From a virus: a stretch of DNA of 35,850 nucleotides. The notes beneath the pieces were generated by a model. It was not told where the DNA came from. It searched no databases and saw only the letters and a list, made by a program, of their open reading frames with translations. A program made the translations under genes and the position numbers. Of the stretch, positions 15,679 to 22,828 are shown in pieces; position 1 is the stretch's first letter, and every line of letters starts with the position of its first letter. The stretch spans positions 1 to 35,850 of IMG/VR virus record IMGVR_UViG_3300025646_000158; one strand, given 5' to 3'.

Positions 15679-16791
15679 TCATCCAAATAGGGATTCTAGT
15701 GTTGCTTTTCTTTCGTGCGACCAACCGATTGTATCTAGGATATTGCTCAGTGGGTCAATAAATGCTTTTTCAAATTGTGTTTTGTAATCAATAAACTTAT
15801 CAAGACCAAACTCTTTTGGAAGAACATTGGGAAAGGCAATTACCTGATCCTCTCCTTTGTTTCCTCCAAGTGGATTTGGTTTCTTCAAGTGAAGATACTT
15901 GATCTTATCACCTTCAATGATATCGCGATACTTCTTGTCCAACTTGAATCGCGAGAGATAGTGATTATAGATCAGAGATCCCTTCACATGCATCGGAGTT
16001 GACTTGCGGTAGATTGTCAACTTATCGCGATACTTGTTTAATCCATTCACCGAACGAGGAAATGCGATCTCTTCGGGAGACAGGGAATAGAATTCAGTTT
16101 TACACTTATCCACAAACTCAATCATCTCATCTTCCGTGCTGTTGAGAATGAGATCAATTGCTTCCTTCAGTCTCTTGCGAACTATCTCTGGAGTTGAAGA
16201 ACGAGTCGTTTCAATTCCCATGATTTTGAGTTTTGGTTCAGAATATCTTACTCCTTCTGAATCCAGAACATTCAACATGTACCGTTTCTTCGCAGTCCAG
16301 ATTCCCTTGTCGGCAATCACCTCTCTACCCATGAACATCTTCTGATCATAGGCATTCATGATATCTGAGAGTTCTTCAAACTTCTTTTGAATGAATGGGA
16401 GAATGATCTTCTCACATGCGGTGTCAATGTAATTGATCTTCTTGTCTTTTGGAGCATTCGCTACAAACTTCTTCACCAGACAGTTCAAATTCAGATAGAC
16501 AGAATCTGTATCGGACGCAATGACATAATCAACACCATCCGTTCCCACGGTAGTGTTGATGAAGTCGTTCAACTTTTGACCAATCCACTGAATTGCCAAC
16601 TGACCAGAAAGTGTAATTGCCTCTGCCAATTCGGTGGAATAATATCGGAAGTATTCGTTTCCAATCGCACCATAAGCAGAATTCAGTTGAATCTTTCTTA
16701 CAAGTTGGAAATTATGATACTTGGCAATGTCTTTTTCTGTTTGCTCTTTGAGAGCGAAAAGTTGTTCATCTGTCAGTTTGGTAAGGGTCAC
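15679..16791 (-). CDS. 43B: DNA polymerase (family B, gp43), C-terminal part of a split gene
   Basis: 370 aa, GTG start overlapping the upstream stop as TAGTG. It contains polymerase motif B ([15 protein letters not shown], 32-45) and motif C (ASDTDSVY, catalytic D94 and D96), the KKRYMLN region and the thumb. It ends in KATLESLFG, equivalent to T4 gp43's KASLDFLFG clamp-binding tail. The exonuclease domain and motif A are missing; they are on the gene at 19693-21174, 2.9 kb upstream in the same operon. Together the halves total 863 residues (T4 gp43 is 898), so little is lost. The cut is in the fingers domain between motifs A and B. The two chains must associate to form the active site. Confidence 0.93.
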   Translation of the reverse strand: MTLTKLTDEQLFALKEQTEKDIAKYHNFQLVRKIQLNSAYGAIGNEYFRYYSTELAEAITLSGQLAIQWIGQKLNDFINTTVGTDGVDYVIASDTDSVYLNLNCLVKKFVANAPKDKKINYIDTACEKIILPFIQKKFEELSDIMNAYDQKMFMGREVIADKGIWTAKKRYMLNVLDSEGVRYSEPKLKIMGIETTRSSTPEIVRKRLKEAIDLILNSTEDEMIEFVDKCKTEFYSLSPEEIAFPRSVNGLNKYRDKLTIYRKSTPMHVKGSLIYNHYLSRFKLDKKYRDIIEGDKIKYLHLKKPNPLGGNKGEDQVIAFPNVLPKEFGLDKFIDYKTQFEKAFIDPLSNILDTIGWSHERKATLESLFG

Positions 16792-17096
16792 TAATCTGCT
16801 CCATGCTTGATGGGAAGTTTATCAGAAAAGTAGGGAATGTCAAGATCTTTCTTTACCAGAACTGGACCTGCATCTCCATACTTTATCCAATACCCCCGTC
16901 GTATAAGTTCACACATTGCATTGAATTGGTTTATAGTAAATAAGTCCTTGGCATAATCCTTTTCATGAAGGACTATTTCAAGGACTTTATTTTCTATATC
17001 TTTATACCAACTTGTTAGGTAAAAGTATTCGGAATAGCTTATAATCGCCTGCTCCGTCAACCTCTTCAGAACCATCATTTCATATTCAATAGGCAT
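16791..17096 (-). CDS. Hypothetical protein inside the split-polymerase island
   Basis: 101 aa, starting three bases after the Dps-like gene's stop and ending in a TAGTG overlap with the polymerase C-terminal gene. It is rich in Tyr/Leu/Lys with a helical N-terminal two thirds and a short C-terminal segment (WIKYGDAGPVLVKKDLDIPYF). I do not recognise it. It is the gene immediately before the polymerase fragment, so it may be coupled to its translation. Confidence 0.65.
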   Translation of the reverse strand: MPIEYEMMVLKRLTEQAIISYSEYFYLTSWYKDIENKVLEIVLHEKDYAKDLFTINQFNAMCELIRRGYWIKYGDAGPVLVKKDLDIPYFSDKLPIKHGAD

Positions 17097-17098
17097 AA

Positions 17099-17458
17099 TC
17101 AGTGTAGAGTGAGTAGATACTTGGTCTTATTCAATAGTGCCAACATCTCGTCACGAATATTTAAAAGGTCAGTATCTTCTTCTTTGAGATCATTTGGAAG
17201 TTCATTGACTAGATAATTTTCAAAATACTTTATTACTTGCATTGGATGTGCTTTTTCAAATCCAAAGAGTTCTAAAGTTCTTTTTGCTTCTGTATCCTTT
17301 CCGTAGATTCCCATATAGGTTTCAACGAAAGTGTCAATTAAAGCGTCCAATCCTTCATATGCATTTCCAAGTGCTTTGTGTTCCGCATATGAAGCAGTTT
17401 GCCAGTGATGAATTCTTAATTGATTCTGTAAAGTCAAAAGTTTAGTAATACACTCCAT
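17099..17458 (-). CDS. Dps/ferritin-like four-helix protein (DUF5856-like)
   Basis: 119 aa. The N-terminal LLTLQNQLRIHHWQTASYAEHKALG followed by LDALIDTFVETYMG matches the first two helices of small phage Dps-like proteins, with the HHWQT and ID-FVE pattern I associate with DUF5856. Ferritin-fold metal sites (His and Glu in these helices) are plausible, but the chain is too short for a full Dps and its role is unknown. It may bind DNA or metals, or protect DNA during infection. It has its own TATAAATA box 19 bases upstream and a GGAGA ribosome-binding site, so it may be expressed late as well as from the operon. Confidence 0.7.
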   Translation of the reverse strand: MECITKLLTLQNQLRIHHWQTASYAEHKALGNAYEGLDALIDTFVETYMGIYGKDTEAKRTLELFGFEKAHPMQVIKYFENYLVNELPNDLKEEDTDLLNIRDEMLALLNKTKYLLTLH

Positions 17459-17476
17459 AGATCTCTCCTATAGATG

Positions 17477-17484
17477 TATTTATA
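17477..17484 (-). promoter_or_regulatory. T4-type late promoter (TATAAATA)
   Basis: An exact TATAAATA, followed by GGAGA and the ATG at 17458. It overlaps the 3' end of the preceding small ORF and could add late expression of the Dps-like gene and of the polymerase C-terminal half downstream. Confidence 0.65.
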
Positions 17485-17728
17485 ATTTCTTTTTCCAGAC
17501 TCCATCCAAAATAATACCAGAATCGGTAATATCCTCCTGGGTGAACTCTGAGACTTTATAATCGGGTTTGCGCTTAAGACTCTTTGCCAGTTCGTTCATC
17601 TCGTCGCAGCATTCTAGCGCATTTCTTTTCTTTTTGTAGACCAAAGCACCCTTGAATGACTCATTGTTCTTACTGAAATTATCTTCCACAAAAAGATCAG
17701 ATGGGGTCTTTACCGCGTAGTACTTCAA
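17480..17728 (-). CDS. Small hypothetical protein
   Basis: 82 aa with a TTG start that overlaps the upstream stop as TTGA; the first in-frame ATG is about 43 codons later. It is charged, Lys-rich and ends in WKKKL. Not recognised. The compact overlap supports it as a gene. Confidence 0.55.
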   Translation of the reverse strand: MKYYAVKTPSDLFVEDNFSKNNESFKGALVYKKKRNALECCDEMNELAKSLKRKPDYKVSEFTQEDITDSGIILDGVWKKKL

Positions 17729-17976
17729 AGTCCAAGTTCCTCATCAAGTTCAGAAAGACGATCCATTGCCGCGTTTCTCTTTTCTTCTTGTATCTCATCA
17801 AAGCAGTCCCAACCACGCGATTCCGCAATCGCACGGGGATCACCGTACTTTGGGTTATCAAACATCATGGAGTTAAGACGTGCTTCATTTCTACACGCAA
17901 TCCGCCTTGCTTCGTCGCGTTCTGCGGTACGAAACTCCAACTCTTGAACTAATCGTGAAAATGGATCGTCGCTCAC
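17725..17976 (-). CDS. Small helical protein, paralogue of its upstream neighbour
   Basis: 83 aa, GTG start overlapping the upstream stop as GTGA. It contains TAERDEARRIAC and, near the C-terminus, AESRGWDCFDEI. Both motifs recur in the upstream gene (TEERDEARRSCC and MKSRGWDCFKED), so the pair arose by duplication. The N-terminal half is predicted coiled-coil. Function unknown. Confidence 0.65.
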   Translation of the reverse strand: MSDDPFSRLVQELEFRTAERDEARRIACRNEARLNSMMFDNPKYGDPRAIAESRGWDCFDEIQEEKRNAAMDRLSELDEELGL

Positions 17977-18308
17977 TTGCCGTCCTCCTTGAAGCAGTCC
18001 CAGCCACGGGATTTCATGTACTTCATGGCGATATTGTAAAAACGACCGCTCTCCATGCCATCTTTGGTGTCGGCTCCATCAACAATCGCTGCGAACTCAC
18101 AGCAAGAACGCCTCGCCTCGTCGCGTTCTTCGGTGAGTTCTAGAACCTTTTCCGAACGCATATCGCACATGTGGATACGCTCGCTCAACTCATTGCGGAG
18201 GAGTTCGATTGCTCCATATGCCTCGGAGATCAATCGCACAATTTCGTCGGGAAGATCGGTGCGCTTGGTTGCACAACGGAGTTCGTATGCGAGATCTGAA
18301 GTTTTCAT
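17973..18308 (-). CDS. Small helical protein with ERDEARR and SRGWDCF motifs
   Basis: 111 aa from the ATG at 18308, two bases after the 3' end of a tRNA gene. An earlier in-frame start would read through the tRNA (giving 'GSNPTRAI', the T-arm) and is rejected. The middle is helical (IHMCDMRSEKVLELTEERD). The C-terminal SRGWDCFKEDGK and the ERDEARRSCC stretch are shared with the next gene. Function unknown. Confidence 0.65.
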   Translation of the reverse strand: MKTSDLAYELRCATKRTDLPDEIVRLISEAYGAIELLRNELSERIHMCDMRSEKVLELTEERDEARRSCCEFAAIVDGADTKDGMESGRFYNIAMKYMKSRGWDCFKEDGK

Positions 18309-18310
18309 AA

Positions 18311-18383
18311 TAGCGCGAGTGGGATTCGAACCCACACTGTGCTGGACTTGAATCAGCTGACTCTGCCGTTGGTCTACCGCGCC
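18311..18383 (-). tRNA. tRNA with apparent anticodon CAA (Leu by anticodon; identity uncertain)
   Basis: 73 bases fold as a cloverleaf: acceptor GGCGCGG/TCGCGCT (two G-U pairs) with discriminator A, a 3-bp D-stem with GG in the loop, anticodon stem GCTGA/CCAGC with an A-C mismatch next to the loop, loop TTCAAGT, a 5-base variable loop and T-arm GTGGG TTCGAAT CCCAC. CAA would be Leu, but a Leu tRNA should have a long variable arm and A at position 37; here the arm is short and position 37 is G. The HNH gene's last codons lie in its 5' end. Confidence 0.75.
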
Positions 18384-18820
18384 GTGTTTTTATTTTTACC
18401 TTTCCAATTATCAGTCAAAGAATGACAATTTGGACAAAGTAATTGTAAGTTATCGTATTCATTATTTGTTCTATTGCCGTCTTTATGATGAACTTCTAGT
18501 GGAATAACAGATTCACGCCACTCGGTCAATCCACATAATTCACATTTATGTGTTCTTTCTGATATTAGATGTTTTTTGGAACTCTTGTAGGAGTTATATT
18601 GCGACCAATCTTTTAGTTGTTGTCCTTTACTCCACCCCTGTCCAGTCCAATGAGAAGTATCTATTTGATATTCTTGTAAATATTTTTTTACCACATGATA
18701 TGATCCACCAGCTTTATTACTATAACCAAGTTTTTCTAACATTTGTGCTATAGAAAAAACTTGATTTGCATATTCCTGAAATTTATCTTTACCTAATTGT
18801 TTTATTCTATTGTATCTCAT
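18374..18820 (-). CDS. HNH endonuclease, probable homing enzyme in the split-polymerase island
   Basis: 148 aa from the ATG at 18820, with GGAG eight bases upstream; longer starts run into a tRNA. The N-terminal about 80 residues resemble the DNA-binding part of phage HNH enzymes (MLEKLGYSNKAGGSYHVVKK, then IDTSHWTGQGW). The HNH domain has CELCG, PLEVHHKDGNRTNNEYDNL and LCPNCHSLT, that is a zinc-binding Cys set, the catalytic HH-x-DG and the final N/H residues. Such enzymes nick or cut DNA and spread their own gene. Its position between tRNAs inside a split polymerase suggests it caused or exploited the split. Its final codons GCG CGG TAG are also the 5' end of the adjacent tRNA. Confidence 0.88.
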   Translation of the reverse strand: MRYNRIKQLGKDKFQEYANQVFSIAQMLEKLGYSNKAGGSYHVVKKYLQEYQIDTSHWTGQGWSKGQQLKDWSQYNSYKSSKKHLISERTHKCELCGLTEWRESVIPLEVHHKDGNRTNNEYDNLQLLCPNCHSLTDNWKGKNKNTAR

Positions 18821-18862
18821 AGCAGACGCTCCTATACTATATATATTTCGTCTGCTTTTAAG

Positions 18863-18947
18863 TGGGATTGGTGGGATTCGAACCCACAATGTTTCTTATG
18901 TGAGGCATTTTAAGTGCCTTGCGTTTCGCCAGTTTCGCCACAATCCC
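18863..18947 (-). tRNA. tRNA-Leu, anticodon TAA
   Basis: 85 bases: acceptor GGGATTG/CAATCCC with discriminator A, anticodon stem AGGCA/TGCCT with loop CTTAAAA (anticodon TAA, A37), an extended variable arm of about 15 bases as expected for Leu, and T-arm GTGGG TTCGAAT CCCAC. It reads UUA/UUG codons. Confidence 0.92.
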
Positions 18948-18951
18948 GTAA

Positions 18952-19022
18952 CTACCCCGCCTAGATTCGAACTAGGAAAAAGAGAACCAAAATCTCCTGT
19001 GATACCGTTTCACCACGGGGTA
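18952..19022 (-). tRNA. tRNA-Gln, anticodon TTG
   Basis: 71 bases: acceptor TACCCCG/CGGGGTA with discriminator G, D-stem GTG/CAC, anticodon stem GGAGA/TCTCT with loop TTTTGGT (anticodon TTG), a 4-base variable loop and T-arm CCTAG TTCGAAT CTAGG. It reads CAA/CAG. Confidence 0.92.
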
Positions 19023-19028
19023 ACTTTA

Positions 19029-19118
19029 TTATGCTCTTGCCAACTTACGAGCTCTTCGCTTACGACTTCCCAACTTACGTCTACGACCAAATTTACGATG
19101 TGGTGTTTTTCTACTCAT
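19029..19118 (-). CDS. Tiny Arg/Lys-rich basic protein (29 aa)
   Basis: 29 aa (MSRKTPHRKFGRR, then RKLGSRKRRARKLARA), about half Arg/Lys. AGGA, located at the end of the TrmH-family gene, is correctly spaced eight bases before the ATG. The protein contains three CGT-AAG (Arg-Lys) pairs. The composition is like a small ribosomal protein or a nucleic-acid-binding peptide. Its place between an RNA methyltransferase and a tRNA cluster suggests an RNA- or ribosome-related role. No family can be named. Confidence 0.6.
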   Translation of the reverse strand: MSRKTPHRKFGRRRKLGSRKRRARKLARA

Positions 19119-19123
19119 AATAA

Positions 19124-19669
19124 TTATCCTACTGTGTTTGAAACGAGTGAGTACATTGCGATTCCACTCGCAGTACCTACATTCAGACTTCTGACACTTC
19201 CGTATTGCTTAATATATAGCAGATCATCACAGATGTCAAGAAGTTCCTTTGGAATTCCAAATTGTTCCTGTCCAAGAACAAGAACATAATGAGCGTTTGA
19301 GTTCCAACTATATTCATCAATTGGAAACGAACCAGGAATGTTATCCATTCCTATAATTCTGACTGTACCGTAGGTTCCTTTGAGGATCTTGATTTCGTTC
19401 TCAAGATCCTCAAAGGTACGGCAATGTCCAAAATGCGTATAGTGATGAGTTCCAACCGTACCACGGCGGTCGTACTTCTTTGAACCGTAAAGAATTACCT
19501 TCTTCGCAAGGAACGCATTGGCATTGCGAATAACTGTAGCAATGTTGAAATCATTATAAAGATTGCTACAAACAACAGAAAAATTATTCCGTCTTGTATC
19601 CAAGTCCGCAAGTATCGCTTCATGCTTCCAGTAGTGGTAATGGTCAATCACGTTACGGGTTTCCGACAT
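19124..19669 (-). CDS. SpoU/TrmH-family RNA 2'-O-methyltransferase
   Basis: 181 aa from the ATG at 19669; a longer TTG start would lie inside the promoter. All three SPOUT signatures are present: motif 1 FNIATVIRNANAF (Asn/Arg), motif 2 HYVLVLGQEQFGIPKELL (the Glu-x-x-G-x-P segment), and motif 3 LNVGTASGIAMYSL, which form the trefoil-knot AdoMet site. These enzymes methylate ribose in tRNA (for example Gm18 or position 34) or rRNA. It is immediately upstream of three tRNA genes, so phage tRNAs are an attractive substrate, although host RNA is equally possible. A perfect sigma-70 promoter ends six bases before the ATG. Confidence 0.88.
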   Translation of the reverse strand: MSETRNVIDHYHYWKHEAILADLDTRRNNFSVVCSNLYNDFNIATVIRNANAFLAKKVILYGSKKYDRRGTVGTHHYTHFGHCRTFEDLENEIKILKGTYGTVRIIGMDNIPGSFPIDEYSWNSNAHYVLVLGQEQFGIPKELLDICDDLLYIKQYGSVRSLNVGTASGIAMYSLVSNTVG

Positions 19670-19675
19670 GCGTAT

Positions 19676-19704
19676 ATTATACCACAAATGGGTCAGTCTG
19701 TCAA
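19676..19704 (-). promoter_or_regulatory. Perfect consensus sigma-70 promoter at the polymerase split
   Basis: TTGACA (19704-19699), a 17-base spacer and TATAAT (19681-19676) on the minus strand, an exact match to consensus. The -35 box lies in the final codons of the polymerase N-terminal gene. Standard geometry puts +1 at 19669, the A of the TrmH-family gene's ATG. Confidence 0.9.
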
Positions 19705-21174
19705 GCCCCTACGGCGCAATTCCTCGTTGATGTCTTCGAGCATTTTCTTTGACTCAATCATTTTGTTTTTGAACATTTTACGATCTTTGTACATGCTGTC
19801 CATGAGTTCAGGAAGAAATCCCCGAATATCTTTTCGGTATGTGGTTCCGTTGGCAGCAGTTGACAGATTCTTCTTCTTATTATCTTCAAGAATTTCTGTA
19901 CATACGCTAGATTGCTTCAACAGACCCTCTGGGGAAATTGAAGCACGAATTCCATCATCTGTCATCGTCTCTGGAGAGATATTATACTGCATGATGAGAT
20001 GTGGATACAGAGAGTTCAAGTCAAAACTCACCACCCAGTCATGGAATCCAACGATTGGTTCCTTGACATATGCACCCGCATATTGCTCATTCTTTCTTGA
20101 TTTCTTCTTTGGTGGAATCGCAATTCCTCTCTGAAGCAGATCGTTGTAGATAATGACATCCCATGTACGAACCTGAGAAAAGACATCTGAATAATTCACA
20201 CCCGCAGAATATGCAAGTGCGATTGCGAGTTCAATCAGACGAAGTTTATCTTCCAGTTTCTGAACCAGTTCAACGTCGCGAATATTATAGGCAATGAACT
20301 TCTGAAAGTCCTTCTTGTAGAACTCTGTAATACTTTCGAACTCTGCATATGAGAGTTTCTTCTCTCCAAGTTCTACATACGAAATATGATTCAGACTGTA
20401 CGATTCTTGATTCGTATATGTAAAGGTCTTGTAGACCTCGTAATAGTCAAGAGTGGAAATGCCGATCAGATCGAACGCACTCTCTTCCTTACCCTTGCGA
20501 TTGATTCTCTTTTCTTTGATAATACCCCAAGGAGAAAGCAACTTGACATACTTTCGTCCAAGCACCTTTCCGATGCGATTTACAAGATAGGGAATGTCAA
20601 AGAAACGAATGTTCCAACCCGATATGACATCAGGATAATTGTCGCTGAAATACTTGACAAAATCTCTGAGAAGTTTTGCTTCTTCCTGATACTCAAAGAC
20701 CTTGATGTCTTCTTCGGTGGAGAATGTACCCAAGCAGAATGTTGCTTTTCCTGTTCTAGTTGACGATACAGTGATTGCAAGGACTTCCTCTTCTGGATTG
20801 TCAATGGACGGAAACCCGTTCTCTGACGCAGTTTCAATGTCGATGTACATGATGTCGATCTTGGAGAAGTCATAGTTATGCGTACCACCGTAGTGCTTTG
20901 CTAGAAACTGATACTCTTGTTGAATCTCACCGTGAATTTCAAATCCAGGAATTGTCGCATACTTCTCAACGAACTCTTTGTATTGTTCGTGATTATCAAA
21001 CCTCATCTCCATCAGAGGATCACCAATGATGGATTTGAGATCGCATCTTCCACTTGACGGAAGATAAACAGAAGGACTGTGTTCCTTCTCAGAATACACA
21101 GTCTTTCCGTTTTCATCCTTCTCAGCAAGAAGGATCCCTTTATAGTTGTAATATGCGTTTGTGTAAAATCTCAT
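19693..21174 (-). CDS. 43A: DNA polymerase (family B, gp43), N-terminal part of a split gene
   Basis: 493 aa, starting in an ATGA overlap with the upstream gene. It holds the 3'-5' exonuclease motifs: Exo I MYIDIETASENG (D112, E114), Exo II GWNIRFFDIPYL (N188, D193) and Exo III YNIRDVELV (Y296, D300). Polymerase motif A FDLNSLYPHLI (D385) follows, and the chain ends at RRRGLTD in the fingers region. Motifs B and C are on the gene at 15679-16791. No intein-like sequence is present at the junction, so the parts are expected to assemble non-covalently. Split gp43 genes are known in some T4 relatives, typically with homing endonucleases nearby, as here. Confidence 0.93.
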   Translation of the reverse strand: MRFYTNAYYNYKGILLAEKDENGKTVYSEKEHSPSVYLPSSGRCDLKSIIGDPLMEMRFDNHEQYKEFVEKYATIPGFEIHGEIQQEYQFLAKHYGGTHNYDFSKIDIMYIDIETASENGFPSIDNPEEEVLAITVSSTRTGKATFCLGTFSTEEDIKVFEYQEEAKLLRDFVKYFSDNYPDVISGWNIRFFDIPYLVNRIGKVLGRKYVKLLSPWGIIKEKRINRKGKEESAFDLIGISTLDYYEVYKTFTYTNQESYSLNHISYVELGEKKLSYAEFESITEFYKKDFQKFIAYNIRDVELVQKLEDKLRLIELAIALAYSAGVNYSDVFSQVRTWDVIIYNDLLQRGIAIPPKKKSRKNEQYAGAYVKEPIVGFHDWVVSFDLNSLYPHLIMQYNISPETMTDDGIRASISPEGLLKQSSVCTEILEDNKKKNLSTAANGTTYRKDIRGFLPELMDSMYKDRKMFKNKMIESKKMLEDINEELRRRGLTD

Positions 21175-21485
21175 TTTTTATCTTTAAGAAATGCTGCCAG
21201 TAGCACCGAATAATTGATCAGGTCTACCAGAGTATCATACACCGATTCGTCCTCCACGTCAAGTTTTCCTTTTGAAGCAAAGGAAGAAAGTCGTGACATT
21301 TTATCGGTCATGCGAACTAAAAATGCCTGTTCGGTCGAGCAAATTCCTAAAGATTCAGCGCGAGTAAAATTAGCAAATGGATTTGCGCCATCGCTTCCAG
21401 CGTAATCTGAATTTTTCTTTTTCATCAAATCCAAAGCAAAGGTACACATTTCCTTGTGCATATTAAAAAGTTCTTCACGGTTCAT
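21171..21485 (-). CDS. MazG-like/DUF1599 nucleotide-handling protein
   Basis: 104 aa from the ATG at 21485, with GGAG six bases upstream. An all-helical protein with KKKNSDYAG, then PFANF, VRMTDKMSRL and VEDESVYDTLVDLINY. The acidic E-S-x-x-D-T-x-x-D-L-x-N-Y pattern matches the MazG-like DUF1599 (nucleotide-modification-associated) family, which is thought to bind or hydrolyse nucleotides. Standing between the DNA methyltransferase and the polymerase, it may clean the dNTP pool or act on modified nucleotides. It is ATGA-coupled to the polymerase N-terminal gene. Confidence 0.75.
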   Translation of the reverse strand: MNREELFNMHKEMCTFALDLMKKKNSDYAGSDGANPFANFTRAESLGICSTEQAFLVRMTDKMSRLSSFASKGKLDVEDESVYDTLVDLINYSVLLAAFLKDKK

Positions 21486-21486
21486 G

Positions 21487-22827
21487 TTATTCTCCAAAAA
21501 GTGATTCTAGTGTAGCAGGTTTATTTGAAAGGTCAAATCCATTCTTTGAGAAGCACCAGACATTCTCAATGTATGTCGTGACCAAAAACTTCTTCAGTTC
21601 TTCTGTATCTATATCCTTTGGTCGTTGCTTGATTCGCATACCAATTTGCCCATCAAACTTACCACCAAGTTCAAGGATATGATCTACCATCTGATCGCAT
21701 GTCTTGAATCTCTTTGACTTGATTTGTGGATCCATAATATTGATCATCATTGATCCATTGTCCTTCAGAGATTCGTAACAAGCAGTCAGTACTGGTTTGA
21801 AGAAATCCTCCCACCACTTCTCATAATCAGAGTAACGAAACCATGATTGCTTCCAGTCGTCTCCACCTTCGTCGTATAGTTCAGTAGAAAAGTATGGAGG
21901 AGATGTGAAGATACAGTCATACTTGTTCTTCTTGATCTCGTCAAGAATATCTTCTGCGGGAGCATTGTATGCTGTTACTGTCTTTCCAGATCTTCCGACA
22001 CAACGGAATGCTTCATAGAAATGGTCCTTGACCTGAACCTGAAAGAATTCAATCTCTGGTTCTTCTCCACTCAACAGTTTCTCATATTGCTTACATTGTT
22101 CTTTATATACAGCAAATACACTTGGGTTGGGATCTGTTCCAACATAGTGCTTTGCTTTTGATGTATAGAACCCTGCGAGACGATCACCCCAACCCATGCT
22201 GAAGTCAAGGACTCTCATCTCGTCATTTCTTACACGACTGTTTACGAAATCATAAATTGACTTCGCAACATGTGGTTTAAACTGAGTCGCAACATATGCT
22301 CCAAGACGGAAAGAACCACGAAGAGTAATCGGAGTAATTCCATCATTGTCAAGCCTCCAGAATGTCCAGTTCATCTTCTTCAGAAGATCTGGTGAATACC
22401 AGTATTCACTCGGAGACGGAAACCCATGCGATCCACAGTCATAGCGATTTCTCTGTTGAAAGAAATTACTGATGTCATTGTGATAATGACCGTAGAAGAT
22501 TACAAACTTTCCACAGTCTCTGAATGGATACTTGTAGTCTGTATACTTCTCAGTGACTTCACCCGCATCTGCCATGATGAAATCGTTGTGTGTCTTTGAC
22601 TTTAGATCATAGAACTTTCGCTTTACACCATCGTCAAAATCAATCTTTCGGTATGGAAAGAGAGGAAACTTGGTCCCAATGTATTCAGCAAGACCTTCCT
22701 TGATTTCTTGCTTAGTAAACTTGGAATTGAATTCTTCCCAATCCTTACCAATGATTGTTGGAACACCTTCTTCATCAGCGAACTGTGTGATGAAGTCTAC
22801 TACTTCTTGCGTTTTTGTCTGTGTCAT
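21487..22827 (-). CDS. SAM-dependent DNA amino-methyltransferase with clamp-binding-like tail
   Basis: 446 aa from the ATG at 22827, two bases after the dUTPase stop. AdoMet motif I is VLDFSMGWGDRLAG (207-219) with TDPNP for the adenosine-binding acidic residue. The catalytic motif IV is CIFTSPPYF (TSPPY at 308-312), the S/D-P-P-Y type that methylates exocyclic amino groups (N4-cytosine or N6-adenine). An N-terminal about 190-residue region may recognise target or substrate. The last residues, ATLESLFGE, repeat the polymerase's C-terminal ATLESLFG, which in T4 gp43 binds the sliding clamp. No restriction partner is nearby, so this is likely genome self-protection or regulation. Confidence 0.88.
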   Translation of the reverse strand: MTQTKTQEVVDFITQFADEEGVPTIIGKDWEEFNSKFTKQEIKEGLAEYIGTKFPLFPYRKIDFDDGVKRKFYDLKSKTHNDFIMADAGEVTEKYTDYKYPFRDCGKFVIFYGHYHNDISNFFQQRNRYDCGSHGFPSPSEYWYSPDLLKKMNWTFWRLDNDGITPITLRGSFRLGAYVATQFKPHVAKSIYDFVNSRVRNDEMRVLDFSMGWGDRLAGFYTSKAKHYVGTDPNPSVFAVYKEQCKQYEKLLSGEEPEIEFFQVQVKDHFYEAFRCVGRSGKTVTAYNAPAEDILDEIKKNKYDCIFTSPPYFSTELYDEGGDDWKQSWFRYSDYEKWWEDFFKPVLTACYESLKDNGSMMINIMDPQIKSKRFKTCDQMVDHILELGGKFDGQIGMRIKQRPKDIDTEELKKFLVTTYIENVWCFSKNGFDLSNKPATLESLFGE

Positions 22828-22828
22828 T

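Noticed and set aside
18306-18335. Longer start of the 111-aa protein (adding MGSNPTRAI)
   Set aside because: Those codons are the T-arm and acceptor of a tRNA gene; the same applies to the upstream extension of the HNH gene into tRNA-Leu.
15679-21174. Split intein as the reason for the divided polymerase
   Set aside because: Neither half carries intein-type extensions: the N-part ends RRRGLTD and the C-part starts directly in polymerase sequence, with no splicing Cys/Ser or HN motifs.
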